Shown piece after piece: positions 22,333 to 33,521 of a stretch of 64,000 nt of DNA. Source of the DNA: Lentinula raphanica (lineage: Eukaryota > Basidiomycota > Agaricomycetes > Agaricales > Omphalotaceae). Position 1 is the first letter of the stretch. Every line of letters begins with the position of its first letter. A model generated the notes under the pieces. That model made no database searches and was not told where the DNA came from. It saw nothing but the letters and a program-made list of their open reading frames with translations. The stretch lies in NCBI GenBank assembly GCA_027919835.1, contig JANVFP010000027.1:682001-746000 (forward strand). Reading direction: 5' to 3'. The translations under genes were made by a program, and so were the position numbers.

Positions 22333-25092
22333 ATGGCGTCGTCTTCGAAGCGTCCCGTCCCCAAACCTGCGACAACTTCTCCCTCGACTTCCTCGGCTGT
22401 GGTACCTCGCAAGAAACTTTCCGTTCGGCCAGTCGACCACTTGAACTTCCATCTAGTGCACCGCGTGTCCTTTCATTCAGCCCTCCGCGAGCTAGGCCAG
22501 ACGCCAGAGGATCCGAATACCCTGTTCCTCCCAGCTTCCGCCGAGGAGTGTTCAGTGCTGGTCAACAACTTTCGGAGGTATCCCAACACTGCTGATCCCG
22601 CCTTCAGTCTACGCCGTTACACCCATCCGGAGGACGTCAGTTTTCGAGCGGTACTGGAGCAGGATACCGAGGACATCCGTCCTGACACCTTTTATCCTCC
22701 TCAGCTGACGACATTTTGTTCCACTTTTTCGACGGGCAGCGTATCAACCGCTGAGGGGTTCCAGCTTTACCAAGCTCTAGCCTTCTTGCAGCGCCGTTTC
22801 TCGCGTATTATCCGGGGACATTTGTCCAAACCAGAGATCCATCGCCGGCTGATCAGTCTTACTTCCCTACCCAATTTCTCGGATAGCTTGGTAAGTTTGC
22901 CTCAGATCTTTGTCCCGCGTTCGATGCTAACTACCCTCTGTGACTGACAGGAGTATTACCAACTGTATTGGCACGGTCGTCAAGACTGTCCATTAGCCGC
23001 CGTCGTCCTCGTGCTACTTATCTGCGAGTTTTGCGAAGAGCACTTAACCGAGGGGGAGTATGCCTCCCGCGTCTACAACTCTAAGGTTCGCGATGGGCCC
23101 GGGATGAGCCTCAAGACTCGAGAACGGCTGTTGGTAGGTTCCCCTCCCTTCCCTCTTTCCTCGATCTTTGCTCACTTCTTATCTACTGCTCTTCAGGAGG
23201 ATATTCCGGATAGTTACGAACTTGAGAGTCTGGCTCTTCCCCTCCCTCTTGATCCTTCCACTCGGGAGGGGCAGTTGATCCTTTCCGTGGCCAGTGGAGG
23301 CTCTCAGGTCGACCAAATCCTACATCCTGTTACCCATAAAGCCTTATCTCCAGATCCCTCTTTTCTTCCTTCTGCCCCTTCTGCTGCTCCGGCCCTTGGT
23401 ACGACCAAGGCTCCGTCTAAACCTCGTCTCCGACCTCCGTCACCTGATTTCGATGTCGTTCGCCCGGAGGGAAGTCCTGTTGCCACCTTGAAACTTAGAC
23501 GGGCCGCCAAGAAGTTTCCCGTTTCTTCGTCCATTGGAAAGGGGGACTCCGATGATGAACTTCCCACCTCCGAGGTTTTCAAAAGTCCGGCCGTGCCAGA
23601 CGTTTTGGTCGTACGACAGAGTATTGCGCGGGCAGCCAAGACCAAGCCCAAAATTCCTGAGGAGTTCCGCAAGGTTCCCACCATTTCGCCCGCGGTCAAA
23701 CGAGATCGTTCTCCTGCTGATATACCACCAGAACCACCAGTCCCCGAGCCGCCTACCAAACGTCGACGTACCCAGAAGGCCACTGGGAAGAGTCGCGCTG
23801 CGTCGCCGGCTCCTGTTCTCGATGATCCGTCCCTTCCACAGGACGAAGGTCCCCTTCGCATTCAGGAGGGGGAGCCGGACTATTTCCACGGCGATGATAC
23901 CGATGTATCTGCCCATCCTCTGTTCCTAACCAACCCTCACTTCAAGATCAAGACACCTTTTTCGCAGTTGGTCTCTAAAGCCGTGGAAACCAATAAGCGC
24001 GGCTCCAAGCTTCCTTTCCTCCGACCACCTAAATGGAACGTTTCGGACGAGATGAGAGGCTTCGGGGCATTCGCTACCATTGGTGACACGACTTTCTCGC
24101 TGCAAGGCCTCAGTCGCTTTGGATATGCTAGCTCTCGTTTCCTCTGGCCTACGAACAACCGCACGCTACCCTCCCCCGAAGCTCTGTATTCCACGAACAA
24201 TTGCTTGACTTGCATCAGCCGCGGGGAGGTATGCGAGAGCAGTGAAAAACATGGTGGCTCCTGCCGCCAATGTAATGGTACCCATCGCTCGTGTCCCAGC
24301 TGTCTATCCTTAGAGGATCACCGGGATCGCTTCCTCGCCCTCCATAACCACGTGCAAGGCTATCCCCACGGTAAGCTGGAGTAGTGGCTTCCCAGTGGTT
24401 TATGATTGCTAACTCCTCACTTCCTAGGCTATGCCGCCGCTCTTGATCAATATGCCACTGCCCTCGATCATATGACCAGAGTTCAGAATACCTTCGCTCC
24501 TTTGTTCCAGGATGCCCAGCAGGCTCTCATGCAAAGCATGCGGAAAGTTCGCGACTCCGGATTTGATCTCAACGTCGTGCTTTCTCGGTGGGCCGAAGAC
24601 AATCCCAATCTCCCTCTTGACTACGATACCGTGACTTGGCTAGCGACTCTATTTGGCTGGAACTCCTCTTGCAACCTAGCCGACTATCTATCTTCTCCGG
24701 AAGAAATTGCTAAGGTAGAAGCCTTCATACGCGAGAATTTGGTTTCGTCTACACCCGCCGAGCCTCCTCTGGCCATTGAGCCATCCTCTTCTTCCCATAC
24801 ACCTTTTACCAATGTCTCAGAGCCACAGCTTCCAGCTCGTCGTCGTCCAGCCGCCGCTATTCCCATCAACTTTTCTTCTGCTCGCCAATCAAATACCCCG
24901 CCTGCGTCCACCACTGCTGATGAGGAGATGGATGTCGAGGAAGGCACCTCGCGGGCCTCCGTGGTCCACGCGTTGGTAACCGAGTACGACGACAGTGACG
25001 ATGAGGAGGACGCCGAGGTAGAGACTGATGACGATGTACCCGTCGAAATTGCCCCACCTGCTCCCTTGAACATTTCCAAATCTCGCAAATAG
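22333..25092 (+). CDS. Antisense gene A of the LTR element, Cys-cluster protein
   Basis: Four exons join in frame from ATG 22,333 to TAG 25,092: SDSL|EYYQ, RERLL|EDIP and YPHG|YAAA, with introns of about 55-70 bp. The N-terminal part is ordered. The middle is a long Pro/Ser-rich disordered stretch with basic clusters (PPTKRRRTQK). Near residues 590-640 there is a cysteine cluster: CLTC, C, CRQC, CPSC, followed by His-containing EDHRDRFLALHNH. It looks like a zinc-binding module. A helical domain and an acidic tail (DDSDDEEDAEVE) follow. I recall many agaricomycete hypothetical proteins of this type lying beside Gypsy elements. The function is unknown; nucleic-acid binding is an inference. It runs opposite to gag-pol. 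Confidence 0.75.
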
Positions 25093-25817
25093 TGTAGCAA
25101 TGGACTTCTGCCTTCTTGTACATTCGTCTTCGTAGATTAGTGATCGGACTCCCATCTTGAGCCAGACTAACTCTACGTTACCATTTGTACTTCATCTTGC
25201 TGTACATAGTACCTCCTCTCTTGGTCTCTAGGAAACTAGGAGACTCCTTGAATGTCAATGCCCAGTGGGCTTTATGTTGTCTTTGCATTGTCTGAGATCT
25301 CCTTAAGACTCCCTAAATTAATCTTCAAGATACTTGAGATATCCTTTAAGATGTCCTCTGAGTTTTCTTAAGCTAACTTTCAAAGCCTCTGAGTTTCCTC
25401 TAAGTTGACTTAGAGTTTTTAGGTCTCTTGCCCTTAACCAACACCTGATAGAGCACTGTAAGTACTTTATTGATACCATGTACTCTTCTAAGTGTTTGTC
25501 TTTTAACATTTCTAAAGCTGTTGCATTGCTCTTGTCATTTCCGAAGCGCAAATTTCGGTCTGATCAGCTAGATCATTTTGATCTGCTAGATCAGACCCAT
25601 CAATGCTGATTCTTCGGTTATCAAGTTGGTGGTTGCAGCCTCATATGGCATGTTAAATCCATTGGGCTTTACAAATTGCAAGCTGCGTCGGTTTTAGATC
25701 TAAGTCTTTGCGTTGTACGCATGCTTAAGCTGTCAATGAGCACAGGTCTTTTAGATCTCGTAAAATTTTCATGAAAATTTCTGAAATTTCGAAAATTCTT
25801 GAAACACCGTGTGTCCC

Positions 25818-25831
25818 CTCCCCCAAACTAA
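25818..25831 (-). other. Internal copy of the polypurine tract motif
   Basis: CTCCCCCAAACTAA on the plus strand is identical to the tract at the 3' LTR. It sits between genes A and B. Confidence 0.7.
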
Positions 25832-25871
25832 AGCTCAGCAGTCCCCTGCTGACCCGAAGCTTCGGAAAAGG

Positions 25872-25879
25872 TATAAAAG
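25872..25879 (+). promoter_or_regulatory. TATA box of antisense gene B
   Basis: TATAAAAG lies about 40 bp upstream of the ATG at 25,919, in a position consistent with a core promoter. Confidence 0.5.
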
Positions 25880-25918
25880 CCCTTGATCTAAGAGATCCGA
25901 CTCCCAACTCAACGAAAA

Positions 25919-26894
25919 ATGGCTCCCAACTTCGAGTACCACAATCTCCCTATCTCGCTTGAAGCTGACTTTGCCAACTGGTGCGTCGACGCGGAGTACT
26001 GGGCTGCTCGTATCAGCGATGATAAAAACCTGGCCTGGCAAGGTGCCAAGTACAGTTCTAGCAAGGACAAGGTCGAGTTCACCACGTCCAACAAAACGAT
26101 CTTTTTGAACGATGTCCGTTGCGCCTACACTCATCTGGTACGGAAATCGTTTGATCTGCTAGATCTAGCAAAACTAACCATTTTCCGTTAGCTCATTCGA
26201 GTGTCCCGCGACGCTGCGTGTATGAACAAGGAATATTTGCGGGCGTACGACAATCTCGCGGAGGAATTACTTTCCGCCGTGAATGCGTACCGCACTATTC
26301 GTGACGAGATCCCTAAGCAGTTTCCCAAACTCTCCGAAGAGGGAGGGAAGAACGCTGAGATCGTCAGTTTCTACATTCAGCTGAACGATCTTCGTCGCAA
26401 AAAGCTCCGTGAGGACCAAGGCAGACAGGGTTCCCCTGCTGTCAGTACTCGCGGACCTAGTGTTCCACCTGCTGATCCTGAGGGACCGTCGAAATCCAAG
26501 TCGAAAGGCAAGGAAGTTGCGACTGATCCAGCAGATCCAGCAGTTTCCGATGCTGATGCCCAGTTCATGGCAGAGGTGGTGCGTTTCCGCAACTATTTTC
26601 GAAGATCCGTTTATTGACTAAAGGTTCCAGGATGCTGATCTTGCAGAACATGGTCCTTCTCCTCCAAAAGGTCCTCGAGGCGCACTTGCTAACCATTTAC
26701 GAGGCCGCGGACTTCCCATGCGAGGCCACTTCCGTAGTCCTCGCGAGCAACGCTTTGAAATGCAAGAATCACTGCGTATGGGTGTGCCTGTTCCGCGGTA
26801 TGACCCTCCGGTAAGTATTGGACCTTGATCTGTTAGATCAGCTGCTAAATGTTTATCCAGCCTCGTCGTGCTGAACTCGTCATCGATCATATCA
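25919..26894 (+). pseudogene. Antisense gene B of the LTR element, 5' part
   Basis: ATG 25,919 (MAPNFEYHNLPISLEADFA) opens a gene with at least four exons before the KDZ insertion. Introns lie at about 26,139-26,190, 26,577-26,631 and 26,812-26,860; one carries TTGATCTGCTAGATCT. The exons encode a helical N-terminal domain, a Ser/Lys-rich linker (SKSKSKGKE), and an Arg-rich stretch (LRGRGLPMRGHFRSPREQR) resembling RG-type RNA-binding tails. The coding frame breaks at 26,894, where the KDZ element begins, and resumes in frame at 42,891. The function is unknown. The gene is disrupted unless the transposon excises. Confidence 0.65.
26888..26894. other. Target-site duplication of the KDZ element (CATATCA)
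   Basis: CATATCA at 26,888-26,894 is repeated at 42,884-42,890, directly flanking the terminal inverted repeats. Confidence 0.85.
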
Positions 26895-27060
26895 CACTTC
26901 AGGCACCCTCCCAAACATACCAAGTTAGGCTAAAAAAATCCCAAATATAAACTACCTAACGTGGTCTCAATCCCATGGGCACGCCCAAGCTGGAATTTCC
27001 AGATGGAAATCCCAGGGCAGGACCCCTGATACTCAGGGAATTCCAGGGTATGGGATTTCC
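26895..27060 (+). repeat. Left terminal inverted repeat of the KDZ element
   Basis: Reverse complement of 42,718-42,883 with one mismatch noticed (near 27,002). The inner end runs into repeated TGGGATTTCCA motifs. Confidence 0.9.
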
Positions 27061-28259
27061 AAGCTGTGGGATTTCCAGAGCATGGGATTTCCAAGGTATG
27101 GGTATTGAATTTCATAGGAGCCTAATTAATTCATTATAGTCGGTTATTCATCTCATATACTGTACCTCCATGTATGATTGCAACAGTAACACATAACACA
27201 GGCCCTGTTGTGTTGCCTAAATAGTGTTATGTCATGCTAAATCTTGAGGCTGTTGCTTTCATTCAGAGTGTTACATCAAAAAAAATTCATATAAAATCAA
27301 AATTTGGCTGAAAATTCTTCATTATTTTGTTTTACTTTGCCACTGATCTGAGCTTACTCTGTTTGTGATTTTATTTCTGCCTAATGAAGCAACCATTGAG
27401 GCATCTGGTTGCCTATATTTGGAGTGTTACATGCACGTGACGGTGCAATCATACATGGAGGTACAGTATATCACAAGCAGTATCTTTACATCTTTGTCAT
27501 CAAAAGTACTGTTTTATCTGTTATCTAGCACTTCACCTATTCTCTAACCCTAGCTGATACTTGAGATGTAATTTTTGTTTTACTATAGGTCAAGGAACTG
27601 TACTCTTGTTGCTGGAAATCATACTGAGAGTCCTATACTATCATCATCTGTCCAGAATCCTAGTAGTACTTCTTGCTGGATGTCTGATCCTATGTGGGAA
27701 TTCCACTGCTTAATGCAAGTCCCATCTAATGGAAATCCCACCCTGTTGGGGAATTCCACACCTTGATGGAAGTCCCACTCTATCTGGGAATCCCACACCT
27801 GAATGGAAATCCCACCTTAATGGAAATCCCACTCATCCACCTTAATGGAAGTCCCACTCTATCTGGGAATGCCACACCTTAATGGAAATCCCACCTTAAT
27901 GGAAATCCCACCCTGTTGGGGAATTCCACACCTTGATGGAAGTCCCACACCTTAATGGAAATTCCACACCTTAATGGAAGTCCCACTCTATCTGGGAATC
28001 CCACACCTTAATGGAAATCCCACCTTAATGGAAATCCCACCCTGTTGGGGAATTCCACACCTTGATGGAAGTCCCACACCTTAATGGAAATTCCACACCT
28101 TAATGGAAGTCCCACTCTATCTGGGAATCCCACACCTTAATGGAAATCCCACCTTAATGGAAATCCCACTGACAGGGATCGATGGAATTTCATTCTTATA
28201 ACACTATGAAATACCCTTACATTAGCTGATTGGAGGCATATAAAACTTGTTGATTGTCA
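27061..28259. other. Left subterminal non-coding region of the KDZ element
   Basis: AT-rich DNA followed by the repeat array at 27,720-28,170. The short open frames here show no domain. The stop of the transposase gene is at 28,260. Confidence 0.5.
27720..28170 (+). repeat. Left subterminal repeat array (TGGAAATCCCA units)
   Basis: Many variants of TGGAAATCCCACC, TGGAAGTCCCAC and GGGAATTCCACACC, organised in a higher-order unit of about 129 bp (compare 27,901 and 28,030). The motif is the reverse complement of that in the right array, so the two arrays are arranged as inverted subterminal repeats. Confidence 0.8.
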
Positions 28260-31200
28260 TTAGTAATCTACTGCCTCTGCTGACTCTACATTCCAGCTGT
28301 CTGTGATATTTAGAGTATCAATTGACTCAATCAAACCAATATCCAGATCATCATCCAGATATTCTTCATCCTCGCTATCCTCAATCCAGTCCACAGATTC
28401 TGTGAGGACTTTGTTTGAATCTAAGTCTAACTTCACCGCTGCTAAGTCATCCAGACTTGGCCCCCAAGGTAGAAGAGTGTCGTCTACAGGTAGCTCAGAT
28501 AATGCTCGTTGCCAGATGACACACAAGCAGCACAGATCAAAAGATCTCCTGCGAAGCTGATAGAGGACATCTTCTTCTACAATAGAAAAGAATTGATGAA
28601 TATATTAAATTAACGATGCACTGCGACACTCACCTGATTCATGAAGATTATCGATAGTCCTTTGCAGACCTGCCCACTCTTCTGCAAACCACTCCCTCAT
28701 TTTTGTTCGTTCGTGGAGTAGCCGTCTTTGTTCCTCATCACAACGATCCCGGAGCAAGATGCCTCGGATCCCAGCTCGTACCTGATCATTGCTCTGCCAC
28801 TCAGGGGCATGATGTCCATCATCGTCGTCTCCAAGACCTATATCATCCCAGATAGAATCATCGATATCGAGGGAAAATAGTTCTTTGGGTTGTATAGGAT
28901 GAGGGGCAACTGCATTTGCAGGTGCTCGTTTCAGACGAATCATTTCCGACATGTTCTTGCAAAGATGATTATACCTGCGTGCCAACGTTTCAATGCCGGG
29001 ATCGCGACGCTTCACTGCATCTTCAGTGTGTTGTCGTAATTTGTGCTCTGAAGCTAAAACCTAGTCAACACTGGAATGATAGTCACTCAGATATAGCTCC
29101 TCACTAGTGATCTGCCGGCAAAAAGAACGTTCCAAACGATCTCGTTCAAATTTCCGAGCTGTTAGCTTGGCTCTGAGCCGTAACTTGTATGATCTTGCAT
29201 TCATACGAGCAGCGATGAAAGGGCTAGAGGCGAGGTGTCGATATTGTGATCGTCCTTCGACTCCCAGTGCCGCCTCTTTGTTTTTCAGTGCAGTCGAAAG
29301 CCTGTCTAAGCGCTCCTTGACGTCTAGAAGTTCTTGCTCCGCCTCAGCTATTTCATATGGTTCTGCAGATAAGTCGGTCACGGTATCCTCCAATCGCCGT
29401 GCGCGGTCGCTCAAAGTATCGCGGGCTGTGCGCAGGCGGAAGGCTTCTTCTATGGCCTTCTTGCCTGCATTTCGAGACTGTTCTGGACTATCCTCAGCAA
29501 GACTTTCAAAGCTGATATTGTGAAAGCAACTTACGTGGTAGTGGTTTAGTTTGCGCTTTCACCTGTTCATCCCATTGCGCGCGTAAGAACTCATCCTGTC
29601 TCATAGAAAATCGTATATCCTTTTCGGCCTCAACACGCTTTGCCTCCGCATGCTTCCACTTCCTAGCAATCCAACTGCCTAGCTCCTTCAAACTCTTGAC
29701 ATCGGCATGCTGAATTTGTAGATCAAGTGTGTAGATACGAAGGTGATGCTAGACCACGATTAGCGTGAGGATCAGCATGAGACAGAGAACACTCACCCCA
29801 CATACTCTAAGATATGCAATCAATTTGCTAATTGAATGCCAGAATCGCTCACAGCCTTCGCCGTCCGAAAGGCCAAAGCCCACGCATTTTCGAGGATGAT
29901 AGATGCATTGACACGGCCAACCGTGTCCAAAAGCATGAAAAACAGATATTGCGAACGTGAGCCGAGGAAGATAGTCTTCCAGGAAACCCCACTTGATGCA
30001 GCTACGCTCTAGCTGACATGCAATGTCGTACAGAAGGCCCACTTTGTATGAAGATGGAAGATGTTTGAATAGCATGCTGATTAGTGAAAAGGCGTAATGT
30101 TGCCTTTCTCCGGGTGTTGTAATGTTAACCATCCACAGGACTCTGTCGTGGCGACATAGAAGCCCCATCAAGCCCGTTGAATCGAAGAATTGGGTACTCG
30201 CTTTGATTCTAGCTCCGTCGGCGGCGGTGAAACTGCTCTCGCAACCATCGAGAACAGACTTGGGAACTCTCAAGGATCCCTCGTAACCGTCACTCTCCAG
30301 ATCTTGGCGTTTCTCGGAATCAGTTGATTTCGTCGTAGGCCGCACAGAATCTACAAAACACTGCCAAGCGTTGACATCACTCTCTGGGATGAATACTGTT
30401 CGTGGGTGTGTTCGTTCGGGGTCTCGATATGTCTGAGTGTTGTTCTTTTGTGTAAAGCAGGCATCGAGGCAGACAATGCAAGATAACCTAGATAAGGATA
30501 GCGCTCAGACCATTTGATGAGTAGCAAAGAGAGGGTTGAATGTGACGAACTCTTGTTCCAATAACGAGCTTCCTCCAAAGCACAAAGGGCATCGGCGACG
30601 AAGGTAATCGCTCGGTCGGTCGCGCGTTGGTTCATCTTCACTACGTGCGGGTCCTTCTTCCTCGACTTGTCTCGAAGGCGCATTGTCTATTGAGTCGGTA
30701 ACGGAGGAGGATCGCCCTAGAGCTACAAGATGTTGATCGCGATCCTCTTCGACGACACGATCTATGTAGTATGTGGATACTTGAACCAATGTATTATACC
30801 ATTGGAGGGCATTGGAGAATCGTCGACGGAGAGGGTCTTGTCCCTTTAAATGGAACCCCTGGGACTTTAAAAAATCTTCAAGGGTATCACTAAGTGCTGT
30901 GTTGTTGGGAGAAATACGAAGGTACAGGCGGTCGACAAAGTCAAGGACCCGGATATCGACGGCGAGAGAGGGGTAGAGAGGGGCACATCCAAATAAAGCG
31001 CGTTCGATGAGTTGATTGGCGGCAGGTCGACATGGACAGATCTCAAGAGAGATTCGTTCCAACTCTATCGAATACTGAATATCATCGAAATTTGACGCAG
31101 CGAAAGTGGAAACTCACTGTTGAACCGTAGCACCACTACATCCAAGCTCCGTGGCTTGTTCAAGCACACACACTCTTGTACCGACCATGCAGGATCATCA

Positions 31201-31643
31201 GCGAGGTTGTTGGAGACACGAAGGAGTCTCAAATAAGGTCGAACTAAACTGGGGATAACCTCGTTATTCCAACGCTGGGATTGAGCGAACCGTTTCTTCT
31301 TATGGGTTGAGCTATTTCCTAAGGCTGGGCCCACATCGTGAGAGATTGTAATGTCTGCAGTAGGGCCATCGTGTGCAAGTGGCGCAGGTTCCACGTCGTC
31401 GGAAGTTTGAAGTCGATAACGGAAGCCTACTTGTCCTCGAGGTTTCGGAAGGGGAAAACGTTGGGTGTAGGAATGAGAGGGCAAGATCAGAAGTTCTTGA
31501 TCAGGTCTTTTGCGCTTCTTTGTCGGCGAGCTAGAGCGAGAATCTTGGCTTCGCTCGACCAGCGCATAGGACCTTCGCTTTGGAGTCACAGGTAGGGGCA
31601 CATCCTGCGATAGGAACTGTTTGGGAACACGGGCACGCGACAT
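28260..31643 (-). CDS. KDZ transposase with CxC-type cysteine cluster
   Basis: Multi-exon gene from ATG 31,643 (MSRARVPKQFLSQ) to TAA near 28,260. Exon 1 (disordered, basic) joins by a 53-bp intron (GTGAGT...ATAG) to the cysteine-cluster region: CPCRPAANQLIERALFGCAP, FSNALQWYNTL and CPLCFGG. A second intron joins this to CLDACFTQK, the first catalytic Asp motif. Next come YDIACQLERS (second Asp) and SDGEGCERFW (Glu), completing the D-D-E pattern of KDZ transposases. A long helical C-terminal part ends in KRRDPGIETLARRYNHLC and RDRCDEEQRRLLHER, then an acidic tail. The enzyme would cut and join the element's own ends. All key motifs are present, so it may be functional. The cluster most resembles the CxC1 type; that label is from memory. 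Exon borders in the 3' half are approximate. Confidence 0.85.
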
Positions 31644-32029
31644 GACGGGGTGAGAGAAAGGGCGGAGAAGGGCGGAGAATGATCAACCATGGGTCAATGG
31701 CTTGGGGATTGCCAAAGGCAGTTCCTGCCTTATTGTTCACGCTTGGACACGTAGTTTAACGTCATTTCGGACGCTCAACCGCTTGCAATCGGGGTGGCTC
31801 TTTCATTTCTTCTGACTTTAGAAATGTCAAAGCTGGGCTTATGTGTCCTTTTTGGGAAGTTATGGTTTCGAAAATCAAGTCTCACGAAAATTGAAATATC
31901 TTCATATATTCATAACGATGATATAGTCATAGTCAACGGATTCTGATTGTACTCCATTCAAGGATGGTCACCGGGCTCCCATGGAGCATCGACATTGCTA
32001 CGTGAACATACTAAAAAGTTCTCCGGTAC

Positions 32030-32460
32030 TAGATTGGAATATACACATAATGCGCGCAAAAAGTACAGTTTGAAGGTGCAGCGTAACTAATAGGGCCTGA
32101 GAATAAATCAATCAAACGGTTCCATAGCGATTGAAAGCCCCGCGCACGCACAATTGGAATCAGGAGTTCAGACCGACCACGCGAGGAGAAGGTACTGGAA
32201 TACCCGATCAGGCGAGGAGAAGGTACTGGAATACACATATCGCCCGCGAAAAGTACGGTGAAGAGCAGCAAACCAGAATGAGTCAATCAAACGGATAAAT
32301 GGCAATTGAGAAACTCACGAGCGCACATTTGAAGTTTTAACTCAGAGTTTTGGACCGATCAGGCGAAGACGAGATGAGGAGTCGTGACAAATATGATCTG
32401 AGAGATAGTCAGTGAACGATTGAAGTGTGAGTGACATACAAGAAACGCACTTTGAAATCC
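32030..32460 (-). repeat. Diverged tandem copies of an intron-like segment
   Basis: On the minus strand, three spaced copies begin near a GTGCG sequence and run through TTGATTGA or CACTGAC to TTCTCAG-like ends, like introns with branch points. The exon-like stretches between them share CTGATCGG(T/G) and CCAGTACCTTCTCCTCGC. This looks like a remnant of an exon-intron duplication in a decayed minus-strand gene. Confidence 0.35.
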
Positions 32461-32776
32461 ACACTTCGAAACGATACCCTCCACGTAGCCATGTCGAGCA
32501 TCAAAACGAAACCACGAAAGGAGCACGAGTAAAGACCGAGGTTGAAGAGATCACCGTCAGGATGGGCGATAGGAACGTCGGGATGAGAGAGAATAATCAG
32601 GATGGTTGGGATGTACTGAGAGTACAGGTATAGTGAGGGTCGAACAAGATCCTGGATAACTTCTTTACAGCACGAGTAACGTATGTTGAAGTCGATACAA
32701 GTCGAGTTAATGTGCACAAGCGTTCACTCCATTTGCTGAGTATAACATGGTAGAGCGTTGAAGAGAAAGACGATAG

Positions 32777-32927
32777 TTCCCACGGGTTCACGCGCCAAGT
32801 GACTCGTTGGGTCGGGTAAGAAACTTCGTTTTTGGAACCGTCTCGGGCTTAGTAACTCCGAGACGGTTCCAAAAACGAAGTTTCTTACCCGACCCAACGA
32901 GTCACTTGGCGCGTGAACCCGTGGGAA
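32777..32927. repeat. Perfect 70-bp-arm hairpin inside the KDZ element
   Basis: Arms 32,777-32,846 and 32,858-32,927 are exact reverse complements as read, around an 11-nt loop (GCTTAGTAAC region). Weaker complementarity continues outwards for about 30 bp. It is not related in sequence to the hairpin at 2.5 kb. Confidence 0.85.
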
Positions 32928-33521
32928 GTTCATATTTTTTCTTTGCTTTGCCTTCACTACGTCGCCGATGTCGGTACAGTTGTTGGGCTCATTGCAAGGT
33001 AAGACGTTCCTCTATGCACTACTTATGGTATATAGAGTAGCTAGCTCGTACGCGTAGTATATTCATACATCATAATGAATGAAATTAATTGCTGAGAGCT
33101 GAGAACCGTGAGCTCACGCTATTGCTCTATAGACCCTCTCTGAACGCTCAAATCAGATTAATATGGATGAAGCAGTCTACGGAAACACCAACGGTGACGG
33201 CGCTGTAATACAGCAAGCTGCTCCCTTCACACGAGCCAAACCTGGTTACGCAAACTATTTGGAGGGGGAGGATAGCAGAGTAAATTCAAGACATACAACT
33301 GCGTTGCAACAGCTACTAGGTACGTACGCTGTATCTTCAAATCGAACGAATCCTGAAGTTCGTTATGCAAAGAATACGGGTCTGATGAAGACATAGACAT
33401 CCCACAATCAACGCCCATCTCGAAAATCCCCCCTCGACCGTAACCCTCTCAACGGGCATAAACGTATCGCACCCTTCATTGTCACTAGGTACGCTCAACG
33501 GAATTTCATTGTAAAACAACA

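Larger units (their letters stand above)
25093..25918. other. Spacer between antisense genes A and B
   Basis: Non-coding. It contains paired GATC palindromes near 25,560-25,595, a second purine-tract copy (25,818-25,831, minus strand) and a TATA box (TATAAAAG, 25,872-25,879) about 40 bp upstream of the gene B start. Confidence 0.6.
31644..33521. other. Intergenic region between KDZ transposase and cargo genes
   Basis: Probable divergent promoter region. It holds the duplicated intron-like segments at 32,030-32,460 and the hairpin at 32,777-32,927. An open frame from ATG 33,163 (MDEAVYGNTNGDG...) could be an upstream exon of the SPT5-like gene, but I could not join it in frame. Confidence 0.4.

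Noticed and set aside
22169..25155. Several minus-strand open frames over antisense gene A
   Set aside because: They run opposite to a gene with consistent splicing and a cysteine cluster, and look like mirror frames of GC-rich codons.
27720..28170. CRISPR-like array
   Set aside because: The units are adjacent and variable, without unique spacers of constant length, and lie in a eukaryotic transposon; they are subterminal repeats.
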